This document shows positions 17,776 through 26,881 of a DNA stretch of 64,000 nt, in pieces; the first letter of the stretch is position 1, and each line of letters starts with the position of its first letter. The position numbers were made by a program, and so were the translations under genes. The DNA comes from Novosphingobium subterraneum (GTDB lineage Bacteria > Pseudomonadota > Alphaproteobacteria > Sphingomonadales > Sphingomonadaceae): positions 124,001 to 188,000 of the forward strand of contig NZ_JRVC01000007.1 in NCBI RefSeq assembly GCF_000807925.1. The letters are read 5' to 3'. The notes beneath the pieces are model-generated. The model ran no database searches, was not told the origin of the DNA, and worked only from the letters and a program-made list of their open reading frames with translations.

Positions 17776-20613
17776 ATGAGCGAAAAGCAGCATCTCTATC
17801 TGGTCGACGGGTCGGCCTATATTTTCCGCGCCTATCATCGCCTCCCGCCGCTGACGAATCCGCAAGGAACGCCGGTTGGCGCGGTCTACGGCTATACGAC
17901 GATGCTGTGGAAACTGGCCGAGGACCTGCACAAGGCGGATGGGCCGACGCACCTTGCTGTCATTCTCGACAAGGCCGGCACGTCGTTCCGGAACGACCTC
18001 TACGACCAGTACAAGGCCAACCGCCCGCCCCCGCCCGAAGATCTCGTCCCGCAGTTCCCGCTGATCCGCGATGCAACACGTGCGTTCAGCCTCGCCTGCA
18101 TCGAGGAGGACGCGCTTGAGGCCGATGACCTGATTGCTTCCTACGCGCGGGCAGCGACATTGCGCGGTTGGGACGTGACGATCGTTTCCTCCGACAAGGA
18201 TCTGATGCAACTGGTCGGCAAGTGCGCCACCGGTGGTGGCTGCATCGACATGCTGGACACGATGAAGAACCAGCGCATCGACATTCCCGAAGTAGTCGAG
18301 AAGTTCGGCGTGCCGCCGGAAAAGGTCGGTGACGTCCTGGCGCTGATGGGCGATTCGGTCGACAACGTGCCCGGCATTCGCGGCATCGGCCCGAAGACCG
18401 CCACCAAGCTGATCCAGGAATACGGCGATCTCGAATCCGCGCTGGCTGCGGCCCCTGCGATGAAGGCGAGCAAGCTGCGCGAGAGCCTGATCGAGCAGGC
18501 CGAGATGGCCCGCCTTTCCCGCGTGCTGGTGCAGCTCAAGGAAGATTGCCCGCTGCCGATTCCGATCGAGGACTTTGCCCTCGGCCAGATCCCCCGCGAT
18601 CCGCTTGCAGCGTTTCTGGAGGAGCACGGTTTCACCAGCCTGCTGCGTCGTCTTGACGACGGCAAGGGCAGCCCGGGGCCAAAGACCCAGCTCAATCCCG
18701 CCAAGCCCGAAAACATGGCGGCTCCGGCCGCACCTGCGGGCAACCGGCAGTCGCTGCCGTCATGGCCGGCGGTCGATCTTGGCGCCTATGCCTGCATCCA
18801 GTCGATGGGCGAGCTGCAGCAGTGGATCGCGCGGGCGTTCGAAGCGCGGGTGGTGGCGATCGATACGGAAACGAGCGCGCTTGACGCAATGCGCGCCAGC
18901 CTGGTCGGCGTGAGCCTTGCGCTTGGGCCGAACGATGCCTGCTACATTCCGCTCGGCCATGGCGGCGCGGACATGTTTGCGGAAAGGCCGGTGCAGATCG
19001 ATCGCGCCGAGGCACTGGCCGCACTGAAGCCGCTCCTGGAAAGTGACGCGGTGTTGAAGGTCGGCCAGAACATCAAATACGACATCAACATCCTTGCGCG
19101 CCACGGCGTCCATGTCGCGCCGATCGACGATACCATGGTGATGAGCTTCTGCCTTGATGCCGGACGCAGCGAGACCGGCCTTGCCGGCCACGGCATGGAC
19201 GAACTGGCAGAGCGGCACCTGCTGCACACCACGATGAAGTTCAAGGACCTGTGCGGCAACGGCAAGAAGGCGATCTCGTTCGCCGAAGTGCCGCTGGCCG
19301 ACGCCACGCGCTATGCCGCAGAGGACGCCGACGTCACGTGGCGCCTGCATCGCCTGTTCCAGCCGCGGCTGGTCGACGAGGCGGGCATGCGAATCTACCA
19401 GAAGGTCGATCGTCCGCTCGTGCGGGTCGTCGCGATGATGGAACGTAACGGCATCAAGGTGGACCGCGAGCGGTTGTCCGGCCTCTCCACAGAGTTTGCC
19501 GCCCAGATCGCGCGCCTCGAAAGCGTGATCTTCGAGAAGTGCGGACAGAGCTTCACCATCGGGAGCCCCAAGCAACTGGGCGAGATCCTGTTCGACAAGC
19601 TCGGCTACAAGGGTGGCAAGAAGGGCAAGACCGGGCAGTACTCCACCGACCAGTCGGTGCTCGAAGGTCTGGCCGGGCAAGGGGCGGAAGTGGCGACGCT
19701 GGTGCTGGAATGGCGCCAACTGTCCAAGCTCAAGTCGACCTATACCGATGCGCTGCAGGCCGCGATCAACCCCGAGACCGGGCGCGTGCACACCAGCTAC
19801 AGTCTCGTCGGTGCGCAGACCGGGCGTCTCTCGTCAAACGAACCCAACCTGCAGAACATCCCGATCCGAACCGAGATCGGCCGCCAGATCCGCGATGCCT
19901 TCGTTGCCGAGCCCGGCAATGTGCTGCTGGCCGCGGACTACAGCCAGATCGAACTGCGCCTTGCCGCGCACATGGCCGATGTGCCGGCGCTGAAGGAAGC
20001 CTTCGCTGCCGGAGAGGACATCCACGCGCGCACCGCAATGGAAATGTTCGGCACCGTCGATCGTGACACGCGAGGACGGGCCAAGACGATCAACTTCGCC
20101 ATCCTCTACGGCATCAGCCGCTGGGGCCTGGGGGGGCGTCTGGGCGTTAGCGCGGACGAGGCGCAGGCCATGATCGACCGCTACTTCGAACGCTTCCCCG
20201 GCATCCAGCGCTACATCCACGAAACATTGGAGAGCGTGCGCGAGTGTGGCTATTCGCAGACGCTGTTCGGCCGCAAGACGTGGTTCCCGCGCATCGGCTC
20301 TAAGAACCAGGCCGAACGGCAGGGCAGCGAGCGTGCCGCGATAAACGCCCCGATCCAGGGCACCAGCGCCGACATCATCAAGCGCGCCATGGCCCGGATG
20401 ATGCCGGCCCTCGCCGAAGCAGGCTTGCCCCGCGTGAAGATGCTCCTGCAGGTCCACGACGAACTCGTCTTCGAACTGCCGGAAGGCGATGTGGAGAAAG
20501 CCAGGCCGGTGATCGAGCGGGTCATGGCGACGGCGGCCGAGCCTGCGGTGAAGCTCAGTGTGCCGCTTGGCGTGGAGATCGGCACCGGCCTGTCATGGGG
20601 CGCGGCGCACTGA
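17776..20613 (+). CDS. polA: DNA polymerase I
   Basis: 945 residues, three domains. The 5'-3' exonuclease (about 1-290) begins LYLVDGSAYIFRAYH and contains GDSVDNVPGIRGIGPKTA. The 3'-5' exonuclease-like domain (about 350-540) keeps the acidic Exo I motif VVAIDTETSALD, so proofreading is plausible. The polymerase domain has motif A LLAADYSQIELRLAAH, motif B RGRAKTINFAILYGIS and motif C QVHDELVFE. It acts in Okazaki-fragment processing and repair. The start is the ATG at 17776; the ribosome binding site is weak. It converges with the next gene with a three-base gap. Confidence 0.98.
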   Translation: MSEKQHLYLVDGSAYIFRAYHRLPPLTNPQGTPVGAVYGYTTMLWKLAEDLHKADGPTHLAVILDKAGTSFRNDLYDQYKANRPPPPEDLVPQFPLIRDATRAFSLACIEEDALEADDLIASYARAATLRGWDVTIVSSDKDLMQLVGKCATGGGCIDMLDTMKNQRIDIPEVVEKFGVPPEKVGDVLALMGDSVDNVPGIRGIGPKTATKLIQEYGDLESALAAAPAMKASKLRESLIEQAEMARLSRVLVQLKEDCPLPIPIEDFALGQIPRDPLAAFLEEHGFTSLLRRLDDGKGSPGPKTQLNPAKPENMAAPAAPAGNRQSLPSWPAVDLGAYACIQSMGELQQWIARAFEARVVAIDTETSALDAMRASLVGVSLALGPNDACYIPLGHGGADMFAERPVQIDRAEALAALKPLLESDAVLKVGQNIKYDINILARHGVHVAPIDDTMVMSFCLDAGRSETGLAGHGMDELAERHLLHTTMKFKDLCGNGKKAISFAEVPLADATRYAAEDADVTWRLHRLFQPRLVDEAGMRIYQKVDRPLVRVVAMMERNGIKVDRERLSGLSTEFAAQIARLESVIFEKCGQSFTIGSPKQLGEILFDKLGYKGGKKGKTGQYSTDQSVLEGLAGQGAEVATLVLEWRQLSKLKSTYTDALQAAINPETGRVHTSYSLVGAQTGRLSSNEPNLQNIPIRTEIGRQIRDAFVAEPGNVLLAADYSQIELRLAAHMADVPALKEAFAAGEDIHARTAMEMFGTVDRDTRGRAKTINFAILYGISRWGLGGRLGVSADEAQAMIDRYFERFPGIQRYIHETLESVRECGYSQTLFGRKTWFPRIGSKNQAERQGSERAAINAPIQGTSADIIKRAMARMMPALAEAGLPRVKMLLQVHDELVFELPEGDVEKARPVIERVMATAAEPAVKLSVPLGVEIGTGLSWGAAH

Positions 20614-20616
20614 TCG

Positions 20617-21330
20617 TCAGTCGAGCGCTGCGTATTGCGCGAGATCGGCGGTGCCGAGCGTCAGGATCTGATCGTTCGGCACCGAGTTGGTCAGCGCGTA
20701 GAACGCCGAGGCCTTGTCCGGCCCAAGGCCCATTTCGCGGTAGTAGTCGAGGTACGCGCGGTTGACCGGGTCGGACGCACTGAAATCGTCCGGCTCGAGA
20801 CCCTCATCGTCGATCCAGGAATGGACCACGAACTCGGCATCGGGCGCAGCGCTGCGGCTCGCTCCCGCAAGGAACAGCTCGACCGCGCCCGAGCGGACCG
20901 AGCCGTGTTCCGGCACGCGCGTGGCAATGCCGCGGGCGCGGATCATGCGGCCGAGGCGCAGATTCGCGTGATCGTCGACCGTGCCGGGGCAGTCCGGCAT
21001 TTCGAGCATGCGAATGCCGGGGAAGGCGCGCAGCATCTTCTGGAAGTCGGCAGGCGAATAGCTGTCGGTTTCGGCGACGAGTGCGGCCCGGCTGCCGTCC
21101 AGCACCTCGAACGGCCCGAAGCTGGCGACGCCCTTCACATCGGCGCGGGGCAGCCCGGCGATGCGTTCGGAGCCCGGCTCCTCGACTTCGACGACCGTCG
21201 TCTCGGTCCATGTGACGCCGTTCTCCACCCAGGTCCGTGTCGTTACCTCGCGCGTCGTCACCTCGCGCGCCAGCACCGGCTGGCAGGCGAGAATGGCGAA
21301 GATCGCGGGAAGAAGCGCGCGGCGGAGCAT
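20617..21330 (-). CDS. exported COG3904-like (ClpP/crotonase-fold) protein
   Basis: 237 residues with a signal peptide (MLRRALLPAIFAILACQPVL). The segment GTVDDHANLRLGRMIRARGIATRVPEHGSVRSGAVELFLAGASR resembles predicted periplasmic COG3904 proteins, in which LGRLIRARGFATRV is followed by a Ser/Cys-rich motif and FLAG. Here the usual small-residue active-site-like stretch is HGSVRSGAVE. The N-terminus carries a repeated REVTTREVTTRTW. Function unknown; a degenerate protease-like fold is inferred. It lies tail to tail with polA. Confidence 0.6.
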   Translation of the reverse strand: MLRRALLPAIFAILACQPVLAREVTTREVTTRTWVENGVTWTETTVVEVEEPGSERIAGLPRADVKGVASFGPFEVLDGSRAALVAETDSYSPADFQKMLRAFPGIRMLEMPDCPGTVDDHANLRLGRMIRARGIATRVPEHGSVRSGAVELFLAGASRSAAPDAEFVVHSWIDDEGLEPDDFSASDPVNRAYLDYYREMGLGPDKASAFYALTNSVPNDQILTLGTADLAQYAALD

Positions 21331-21501
21331 GGTCAGCCTTTTCCGCGCGCGCGGATTGCCGAATTGCCAAGGGACGCGGTTAAGATCGCTTCACCATGAC
21401 CCGCGACTGGCTGCGAATGCCTCGAAAATGGCCGCATCCCGCCACCGTACTGGCCGCACCGCTGCTAGGCTAAGTAGCATTGCGGATGGAGTGCAGTATC
21501 G

Positions 21502-23010
21502 ATGGTCGCGCTGGTGTCGACGGTCGCCTATCTCGGGCTCGAGGCGCGCGCCGTCGAAGTGCAGTGCCAGGTGGCGCCCGGTTTGCCCGCCTTCCGGCTC
21601 GTCGGCCTGCCCGACAAGGCGGTGGGCGAAAGCCGGGAGCGGGTTTCCTCGGCGCTTTCCGCACTCGGTCTCGCACTGCCGCCCAAACGGATCACGGTGA
21701 ACCTGTCGCCGGCTGATCTGCCCAAGGAAGGCTCGCACTACGATCTCCCGATCGCGCTCGCTTTGCTCGCCGCGATGGGGGTGGTCGATCTCGAACAGAT
21801 CGCTGACTATGTGGCAGTGGGAGAGCTGGCATTGGATGGCCGCGTGCTGCCGTCACCTGGCGTACTGCTCGCCGCGCTTCATGCCAGTGGTGAGGAGAAG
21901 GGCCTGATCTGCCCTGCCGCGCAAGGGCCCGAGGCACGCTGGGCCAGCGGGATCGACGTGATCGCCGCACCGGACCTCATCGGCCTGCTCAATCACCTGA
22001 AGGGTCAGCACCGCCTCCCCCAGCCTTCTCAGGGCGTGGCCGAGCCACCGCGTCGCCTGGCCGATCTCAAGCAGGTCAAGGGCCAGGAAACCGCCAAGCG
22101 CGCGCTGGAGATTGCGGCGGCTGGCGGGCATAACCTGCTGATGATCGGGCCGCCGGGCGCGGGCAAGTCGCTGATGGCCTCGTGCCTGCCCGGCATCCTG
22201 CCTGAGCTGACCCCGTCCGAGGCGCTCGAGGTGTCGATGGTGGCGTCGGTGGCCGGCACGCTCGAGGACGGTCGCATCAGCCGCGCCCGGCCGTTCCGGG
22301 CTCCCCACCATTCCGCTTCCATGGCCGCCTTGACCGGGGGCGGGCTGAAAGTGCGTCCCGGCGAAGTGAGCCTTGCGCACCTCGGCGTCCTGTTCCTCGA
22401 CGAACTGCCCGAGTTTCAGCGCGCCGTGCTCGATTCCCTGCGCCAGCCGCTGGAGACGGGCGAGGTGACCGTGGCCCGCGCCAACGCGCACGTGACCTTC
22501 CCGGCGCGCGTGCAACTGATCGCGGCGATGAACCCGTGCCGCTGCGGCCATCTGGGCGATCCGGCGCTTGGGTGCAGCCGTGCCCCCCGCTGTGCCGGCG
22601 ACTATCAGTCCAAGGTGTCAGGCCCGCTGCTTGATCGCATAGACCTCCATGTCGAGGTCGATCCGGTCTCCGCGGCGGATCTGGCGCTTCCGCCGCCTGC
22701 AGAAGGTTCCGACCAGGTGGCCGCGCGGGTGGCGCGGGCGAGGGCGCTGCAAGTTGCCCGGCTCGAGGGCACCAACGCCCGCAGCAACGCCGAGCTTAAC
22801 GGCGATCTGCTGGACATCCACGCAACTCCGGACGAACCCGGGCGCAAGCTGCTCGCACAGGCTGCCGAAGCGATGCGCCTCTCCGCGCGCGGCTATACCC
22901 GCATGCTGCGCGTGGCGCGGACGATCGCCGATCTGGCCGGCGCGGGCACAGTGGGTCGCATCCATGTGGCCGAAGCGCTCAGCTATCGCCGCATTGCGCC
23001 TCGGGCTTAG
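21502..23010 (+). CDS. comM: YifB/ComM family Mg-chelatase-like AAA+ ATPase
   Basis: 502 residues. An N-terminal Lon-protease-like domain (about 1-170) precedes an AAA+ Mg-chelatase domain with Walker A GPPGAGKS (near residue 215) and Walker B LFLDELPEF. A C-terminal domain contains the NPCRCGHLG Cys motif and the SARGYTRMLRVARTIADL block. In naturally competent bacteria ComM is a helicase aiding branch migration during integration of foreign DNA. The ATG at 21502 follows GGAG. Confidence 0.93.
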   Translation: MVALVSTVAYLGLEARAVEVQCQVAPGLPAFRLVGLPDKAVGESRERVSSALSALGLALPPKRITVNLSPADLPKEGSHYDLPIALALLAAMGVVDLEQIADYVAVGELALDGRVLPSPGVLLAALHASGEEKGLICPAAQGPEARWASGIDVIAAPDLIGLLNHLKGQHRLPQPSQGVAEPPRRLADLKQVKGQETAKRALEIAAAGGHNLLMIGPPGAGKSLMASCLPGILPELTPSEALEVSMVASVAGTLEDGRISRARPFRAPHHSASMAALTGGGLKVRPGEVSLAHLGVLFLDELPEFQRAVLDSLRQPLETGEVTVARANAHVTFPARVQLIAAMNPCRCGHLGDPALGCSRAPRCAGDYQSKVSGPLLDRIDLHVEVDPVSAADLALPPPAEGSDQVAARVARARALQVARLEGTNARSNAELNGDLLDIHATPDEPGRKLLAQAAEAMRLSARGYTRMLRVARTIADLAGAGTVGRIHVAEALSYRRIAPRA

Positions 23011-23012
23011 GC

Positions 23013-23261
23013 TTAAAGATTGCGCCCAAGGAAGATGAGCAGCATCGCCCCGATGACCGAGGCGAGGCAGCCTGCGCGGTTCACGCCTTCGCCGAACGTC
23101 CGGCCGCTGCGCCAACTGGCGAACAGGCCTGCGACAAGCGCGCCGCCTACCCCCAGCAGCACGGTCTTGAGCATGCCGATGTCGACGTCGCCGGGATAGA
23201 AGAACCGCGCCAGCACGCCGACCACCAGACCGGTGAAGACAATCGAGATCAGATTCAGCAC
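23013..23261 (-). CDS. GlsB/YeaQ/YmgE family small membrane protein
   Basis: 82 residues starting at a GTG (23261) after GGAGTGCAGGT; the open frame extends upstream but without family-like sequence. Three hydrophobic segments with glycines: ISIVFTGLVVGVLARFF, TVLLGVGGALVAGLFA and LASVIGAMLLIFLG. This is the transglycosylase-associated protein/YeaQ family, often stress-linked. It converges with comM with a two-base gap. Its promoter shares the region upstream of nrdA. Confidence 0.8.
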   Translation of the reverse strand: MLNLISIVFTGLVVGVLARFFYPGDVDIGMLKTVLLGVGGALVAGLFASWRSGRTFGEGVNRAGCLASVIGAMLLIFLGRNL

Positions 23262-23277
23262 ACCTGCACTCCGTTCC

Positions 23278-23321
23278 TGTGGACACCACATATGGTGCCG
23301 GTTGACGCTCTCTTGTCCACA
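23278..23321. promoter_or_regulatory. pair of DnaA-box-like nonamers in opposite orientation
   Basis: TTGTCCACA at 23313-23321 differs by one base from the consensus TTATCCACA. TGTGGACAC at 23278-23286 is the reverse complement of GTGTCCACA. DnaA is known to regulate nrdAB in E. coli; a similar role here is inference. Confidence 0.4.
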
Positions 23322-23651
23322 AGTTGGTGGCCAACCCGAAAAATATTTCGACCGGCGTCGTTTCGCCCTTGAAGTGCAGGAAAGTCCACGCGTCGCTGCA
23401 CTGCACAATAGCTCTTCTGGCGACGAAGCGAATCGCACGTGCGACGAATCGAGTCTCCCTGCGGATGTTTACCCTCTTGTGTCTGAATCCGGTTGAGGCA
23501 CTATGGGTTGTGGTCGGGCTTCAGGGGGACCTCTAAACCTAGTTTAGAGCGCTTGGGCGTGTTTTGCGCGCAATGGCAACGCATTGCCTGCGCGCATGGC
23601 ACACGGGGCCGTGATCGGGAATTCTGGAGCCGAGCGCCTGCGGAACAACAT

Positions 23652-23666
23652 GTTCCACTTTCGTTC
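23652..23666. promoter_or_regulatory. SOS (LexA) box candidate upstream of nrdA
   Basis: GTTC-N7-GTTC (GTTCCACTTTCGTTC) matches the direct-repeat LexA operator of alphaproteobacteria. It lies about 90 bp upstream of the chosen nrdA start. Confidence 0.55.
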
Positions 23667-23754
23667 CGTCTCTTGTAGGATTGGGCCACTCGCCCGATTC
23701 GAGTGTCGATTGATCGCCCGGGCCTTGGCTGCGGGGTGCGAACGGGGGTTGAAC

Positions 23755-25758
23755 GTGGATTTCAGAACTGGAGACGGCTCCGTGGTTGCGCAGGACGAAC
23801 TGGCGCTTGCAGGCGCTCCGGCTGCGGCCGGTGAAGCAAAGGCGATGGATATGGACGCCAAGGACGCAGGCAGCGAAGCACTTGTCGCAGGCATGGCCGC
23901 CACCGTCGCAGCGGCTGCCGTTGCGGCCGCGCCGGTCAGCGATTCCAAGAAGGTCAATCCGCGCCGCTTTACCATCGTGACGGATGACAGCCGCGATGCG
24001 CGCCTGACCGATTTCGGCAAGGACACGCTGGACGACCGCTACCTGCTCCCCGGCGAGAAGTATCAGGACCTGTTCGCGCGCGTGGCCGATGCCTATGCCG
24101 ACGATCAGGAGCACGCCCAGCGTCTCTACGACTACATCTCGAAGCTGTGGTTCATGCCAGCCACGCCGGTTCTGTCGAACGGCGGCACCGGGCGCGGCCT
24201 TCCGATCTCGTGCTACCTCAACTCGGTCGATGACAGCCTCGAAGGCATTGTCGCGACGTGGAACGAGAACGTCTGGCTCGCCTCGCGCGGCGGCGGCATC
24301 GGCACCTATTGGGGCAAGGTCCGCGGCATCGGCGAGAGCGTCGGCCTCAACGGCAAGACCAGCGGCATCATCCCCTTCGTGCGCGTGATGGATTCGCTGA
24401 CGCTGGCGATCAGCCAGGGTTCGCTGCGGCGCGGTTCGGCGGCCTGCTATCTCGACGTTTCGCACCCGGAAATCGAGGAGTTCCTCGAGATCCGCAAACC
24501 TTCGGGTGACTTCAACCGCAAGGCGCTGAACCTCCATCATGGCGTGCTGCTGACCGACGAATTCATGGAAGCCGTGCGCGATGGCACGGAATTCCACCTG
24601 CGCAGCCCCAAGGACGGCTCGATTCGCAGCACGGTCGATGCGCGTTCGCTGTTCCAGAAGCTCGTTGAAACCCGCCTTGCCACGGGCGAGCCCTACATTG
24701 TGTTCAACGACACGGTGAACCGCATGATGCCCAAGCATCACCGCGACCTGGGGCTGAAGGTCTCGACCTCGAACCTCTGCTCGGAAATCACCCTGCCGAC
24801 GGGCCGCGATCACCTCGGCAACGATCGTACCGCGGTGTGCTGCCTGTCCTCGCTCAACCTTGAAACCTGGGACGAGTGGAACGGCGACAAGCGCTTCATC
24901 GAGGACGTGCTGCGCTTCCTCGACAACGTGCTGCAGGACTACATCGACCGCGCGCCCAGCGAGATGGCCCGTGCCAAGTACTCGGCCATGCGCGAACGCT
25001 CGGTCGGCATGGGCGTGATGGGCTTCCACTCCTTCCTCCAGCTCAAGGGCATCGCCTTTGAATCTGCGATGGCCAAGGCGTGGAACCTCAAGATGTTCAA
25101 GCACGTCGCCGCCAAGGCGGACGAGGCTTCGATCCTGCTCGCGCAGGAACGCGGTGCATGTCCGGACGCTGCCGAAATGGGCGTGATGCAGCGCTTCTCC
25201 TGCAAGATGGCGATTGCGCCGACCGCGTCGATCTCGATCATCTGCGGCGGCACCTCTGCCTGCATCGAGCCGATCCCGGCCAACATCTACACGCACAAGA
25301 CCCTGTCGGGCTCGTTCGTGGTCAAGAACCCCTATCTGCAGAAGCTTCTGGCCGAAAAGAGCAAGGATTCCACCAACGTGTGGAACTCGATCCTCGAGCA
25401 GGGTGGCTCGGTCCAGCATCTCGATTTCCTCAGCCCTGAGGAAAAGGCGATCTACAAGACCAGCTTCGAGATCGACCAGCGCTGGCTGCTCGAATTCGCG
25501 GCAGACCGCACGCCCTACATCGACCAGGCCCAGTCGCTGAACCTCTACATCCCGGCCGATGTCGACAAGTGGGACCTCATGATGCTCCACTTCCAGGCGT
25601 GGGAGAAGGGCATCAAGAGCCTCTATTACCTCCGCTCCAAGTCGGTCCAGCGCGCAGGCTTCGCCGGCGGCGTCGAGGCAGACAACACCGCGCAGGCCCC
25701 CAAGATCGAACTGTCGGCCGGCCAGACCGACTACGAGGAATGCCTGGCCTGCCAGTGA
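23755..25758 (+). CDS. nrdA: ribonucleoside-diphosphate reductase, alpha subunit
   Basis: Catalytic subunit of class I ribonucleotide reductase, making deoxyribonucleotides with NrdB. Active-site cysteines are in ISCYLNS, SNLCSEITL and CCLSSLNL, and the C-terminal redox pair is ECLACQ. The substrate loop SRGGGIGTYWG and MGFHSFLQLKG are typical. I place the start at the GTG at 23755 (667 residues); upstream there is no conserved sequence, but a TTG two codons earlier is possible. The first 60 residues are Ala-rich and do not look like an ATP-cone. nrdB lies about 2 kb downstream, separated by other genes. Confidence 0.95.
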   Translation: MDFRTGDGSVVAQDELALAGAPAAAGEAKAMDMDAKDAGSEALVAGMAATVAAAAVAAAPVSDSKKVNPRRFTIVTDDSRDARLTDFGKDTLDDRYLLPGEKYQDLFARVADAYADDQEHAQRLYDYISKLWFMPATPVLSNGGTGRGLPISCYLNSVDDSLEGIVATWNENVWLASRGGGIGTYWGKVRGIGESVGLNGKTSGIIPFVRVMDSLTLAISQGSLRRGSAACYLDVSHPEIEEFLEIRKPSGDFNRKALNLHHGVLLTDEFMEAVRDGTEFHLRSPKDGSIRSTVDARSLFQKLVETRLATGEPYIVFNDTVNRMMPKHHRDLGLKVSTSNLCSEITLPTGRDHLGNDRTAVCCLSSLNLETWDEWNGDKRFIEDVLRFLDNVLQDYIDRAPSEMARAKYSAMRERSVGMGVMGFHSFLQLKGIAFESAMAKAWNLKMFKHVAAKADEASILLAQERGACPDAAEMGVMQRFSCKMAIAPTASISIICGGTSACIEPIPANIYTHKTLSGSFVVKNPYLQKLLAEKSKDSTNVWNSILEQGGSVQHLDFLSPEEKAIYKTSFEIDQRWLLEFAADRTPYIDQAQSLNLYIPADVDKWDLMMLHFQAWEKGIKSLYYLRSKSVQRAGFAGGVEADNTAQAPKIELSAGQTDYEECLACQ

Positions 25759-25781
25759 TGGCGTGAGGGAGCCTGCGGGCC

Positions 25782-26030
25782 ATGTCCGTGACGACTGACG
25801 TTGTAGCGAAATGGCCCACACTGCTCATCGCTCTTCCATGGGTCATCGCCGGCTTGGCGATGACTCTTCGGCCTGCCGTGTTCGCGCAATGGCAGTCCGA
25901 CTTTTGGCGGAAGCGATATGGCATCGTGGCGGGGCCAATCGGCTCGGGCACTAAACTGTTCTACCGATTGCAGGGCATTTTCGTCGCGACCGTCGGTTTG
26001 CTCGTTGTGGGCAATTCGGTGCTCGGGTGA
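25782..26030 (+). CDS. small two-helix membrane protein
   Basis: 82 residues, unrecognised family. Two hydrophobic segments, at about residues 11-30 (WPTLLIALPWVIAGLAMTLR) and 66-81 (GIFVATVGLLVVGNSV), with a polar middle. It starts 23 bp after the nrdA stop, so it may be cotranscribed with nrdA. Function cannot be stated. Confidence 0.6.
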   Translation: MSVTTDVVAKWPTLLIALPWVIAGLAMTLRPAVFAQWQSDFWRKRYGIVAGPIGSGTKLFYRLQGIFVATVGLLVVGNSVLG

Positions 26031-26159
26031 AATACGAACTGCTAACATCCCCGTTACACCCCGCGACACTTTGCGGCTGGCGCATCTGTGCGACAATCCG
26101 CGACAAGACTTGTGCTTGCACGATCCCGGTCAGGCCCGCTAAGGCGGCTTTGTCTAATC

Positions 26160-26177
26160 TTGCGATCAATTCGCATT
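26160..26177. promoter_or_regulatory. palindrome upstream of the PepSY-type gene, Fur-like
   Basis: TGCGA-TCAAT-TCGCA at 26161-26175 is a perfect 5-bp inverted repeat inside a longer T-TGCGATCAATTCGCATT context, about 20 bp before the gene. Similar TGC-rich palindromes precede iron-uptake genes in alphaproteobacteria; assignment to Fur is inference. Confidence 0.35.
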
Positions 26178-26195
26178 ATCAAAGGGGTTCGTTTC

Positions 26196-26573
26196 ATGCG
26201 CAAGTGGCACCGCTGGATCACGGTGTTCTTCGGGGTCTTCATGATCTGGATGGCCTTCACCGGCGTCGCCAGCCACGTGACGGCGCTCTGGCCAGCTGGG
26301 GAGCAGGCCGGACCTCCGCCCGTTCCGCAGGGTTTCGTCTGTCCCGAAACCATGATGTGCCGCCCCAAGGCGCCTCCGGGCGGGATGAAGTCGCTGGTCG
26401 GCTGGTTCCACCACCTGCATTCGGGCGAGGAATTCGGTCCTGTCGGCACCGCAATCTCGCTGATGACCGGTCTGGCGCTGCTGTTCTTCAGCATCTCGGG
26501 CCTGTGGATGTACTTCTCGATGTGGAAGAACCGCAAGGACCGCAGCCTCAAGCCCGGCTGGTTCTGGAAGTAA
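26196..26573 (+). CDS. PepSY-associated membrane helix protein
   Basis: 125 residues. An N-terminal helix (MRKWHRWITVFFGVFMIWMAFTG) resembles the RKxHRWxxxxxGxxMxxxxxTG pattern of PepSY-associated proteins; a periplasmic Pro/Cys-bearing segment (VCPETMMCRPK) and a second helix (TAISLMTGLALLFFSISGLWMYF) with a basic cytoplasmic tail follow. Such proteins often accompany TonB-dependent iron uptake, and a Fur-like palindrome lies just upstream. The ATG at 26196 follows AAAGGGG. A hairpin terminator follows. Confidence 0.7.
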   Translation: MRKWHRWITVFFGVFMIWMAFTGVASHVTALWPAGEQAGPPPVPQGFVCPETMMCRPKAPPGGMKSLVGWFHHLHSGEEFGPVGTAISLMTGLALLFFSISGLWMYFSMWKNRKDRSLKPGWFWK

Positions 26574-26592
26574 GCGAGTCTTCGCTGGTTGC

Positions 26593-26617
26593 GCCCCTGA
26601 CGTCCGTCAGGGGCTTG
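26593..26617 (+). terminator. hairpin after the PepSY-type gene
   Basis: GCCCCTGACG/CGTCAGGGGC with a minimal loop, 20 bp after the stop, followed by TTGT. Confidence 0.6.
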
Positions 26618-26618
26618 T

Positions 26619-26722
26619 GGCACCGGCCCGCTCCCCCGCCCGGCCACCCATTCAGGGTACTCTCGTGGGTAGCCGGGCGGGGGAGCGGGCCGGTGCCGCT
26701 AGGAAAGCCCGGATGGGCTTTT
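26619..26722. repeat. composite palindromic repeat, copy 1
   Basis: Perfect 25-bp inverted arms (26619-26643 and 26673-26697, beginning GGCACCGGCCCGCTCCCCCG) enclose a loop containing CAGGGTACTCTC, followed at 26704-26721 by a short hairpin AAAGCCC/GGGCTTT. A near-identical element is at 39894-39998. The shared design shows a dispersed repeat rather than a chance terminator. It lies in the 308-bp gap 26574-26881, which otherwise holds a terminator and a small CCGCC/GGCGG hairpin near 26750. Confidence 0.9.
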
Positions 26723-26881
26723 CGCACCCCGCAAATAAAGAAAAACGCCCCGCCTTTCGGCGGAGCGCTCTCCGGTCGCGTGGCACGACCTGGTCCCGAA
26801 GGGGGCGGGACGTTCTTGCGATCCGGCACCCAGCGAGCCGCCGGGACAGGACAGCGGGAAGGCCTCGCTGCCTTTCCGGAC

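Larger units (their letters stand above)
23262..23754. promoter_or_regulatory. 493-bp regulatory region between the YeaQ-type gene and nrdA
   Basis: A long divergent intergenic region with several sites: two DnaA-box-like nonamers (23278-23286 and 23313-23321), a perfect 8-bp palindrome CTCTAAAC-CTA-GTTTAGAG (23531-23549), and an alphaproteobacterial-type SOS box (23652-23666). I see no convincing gene in it. The number of sites suggests complex control of ribonucleotide reductase. Confidence 0.6.

Noticed and set aside
23539..25821. 760-codon open frame opposite nrdA
   Set aside because: It mirrors nrdA in the antisense frame, as GC-rich codon use often leaves open; no recognisable domain.
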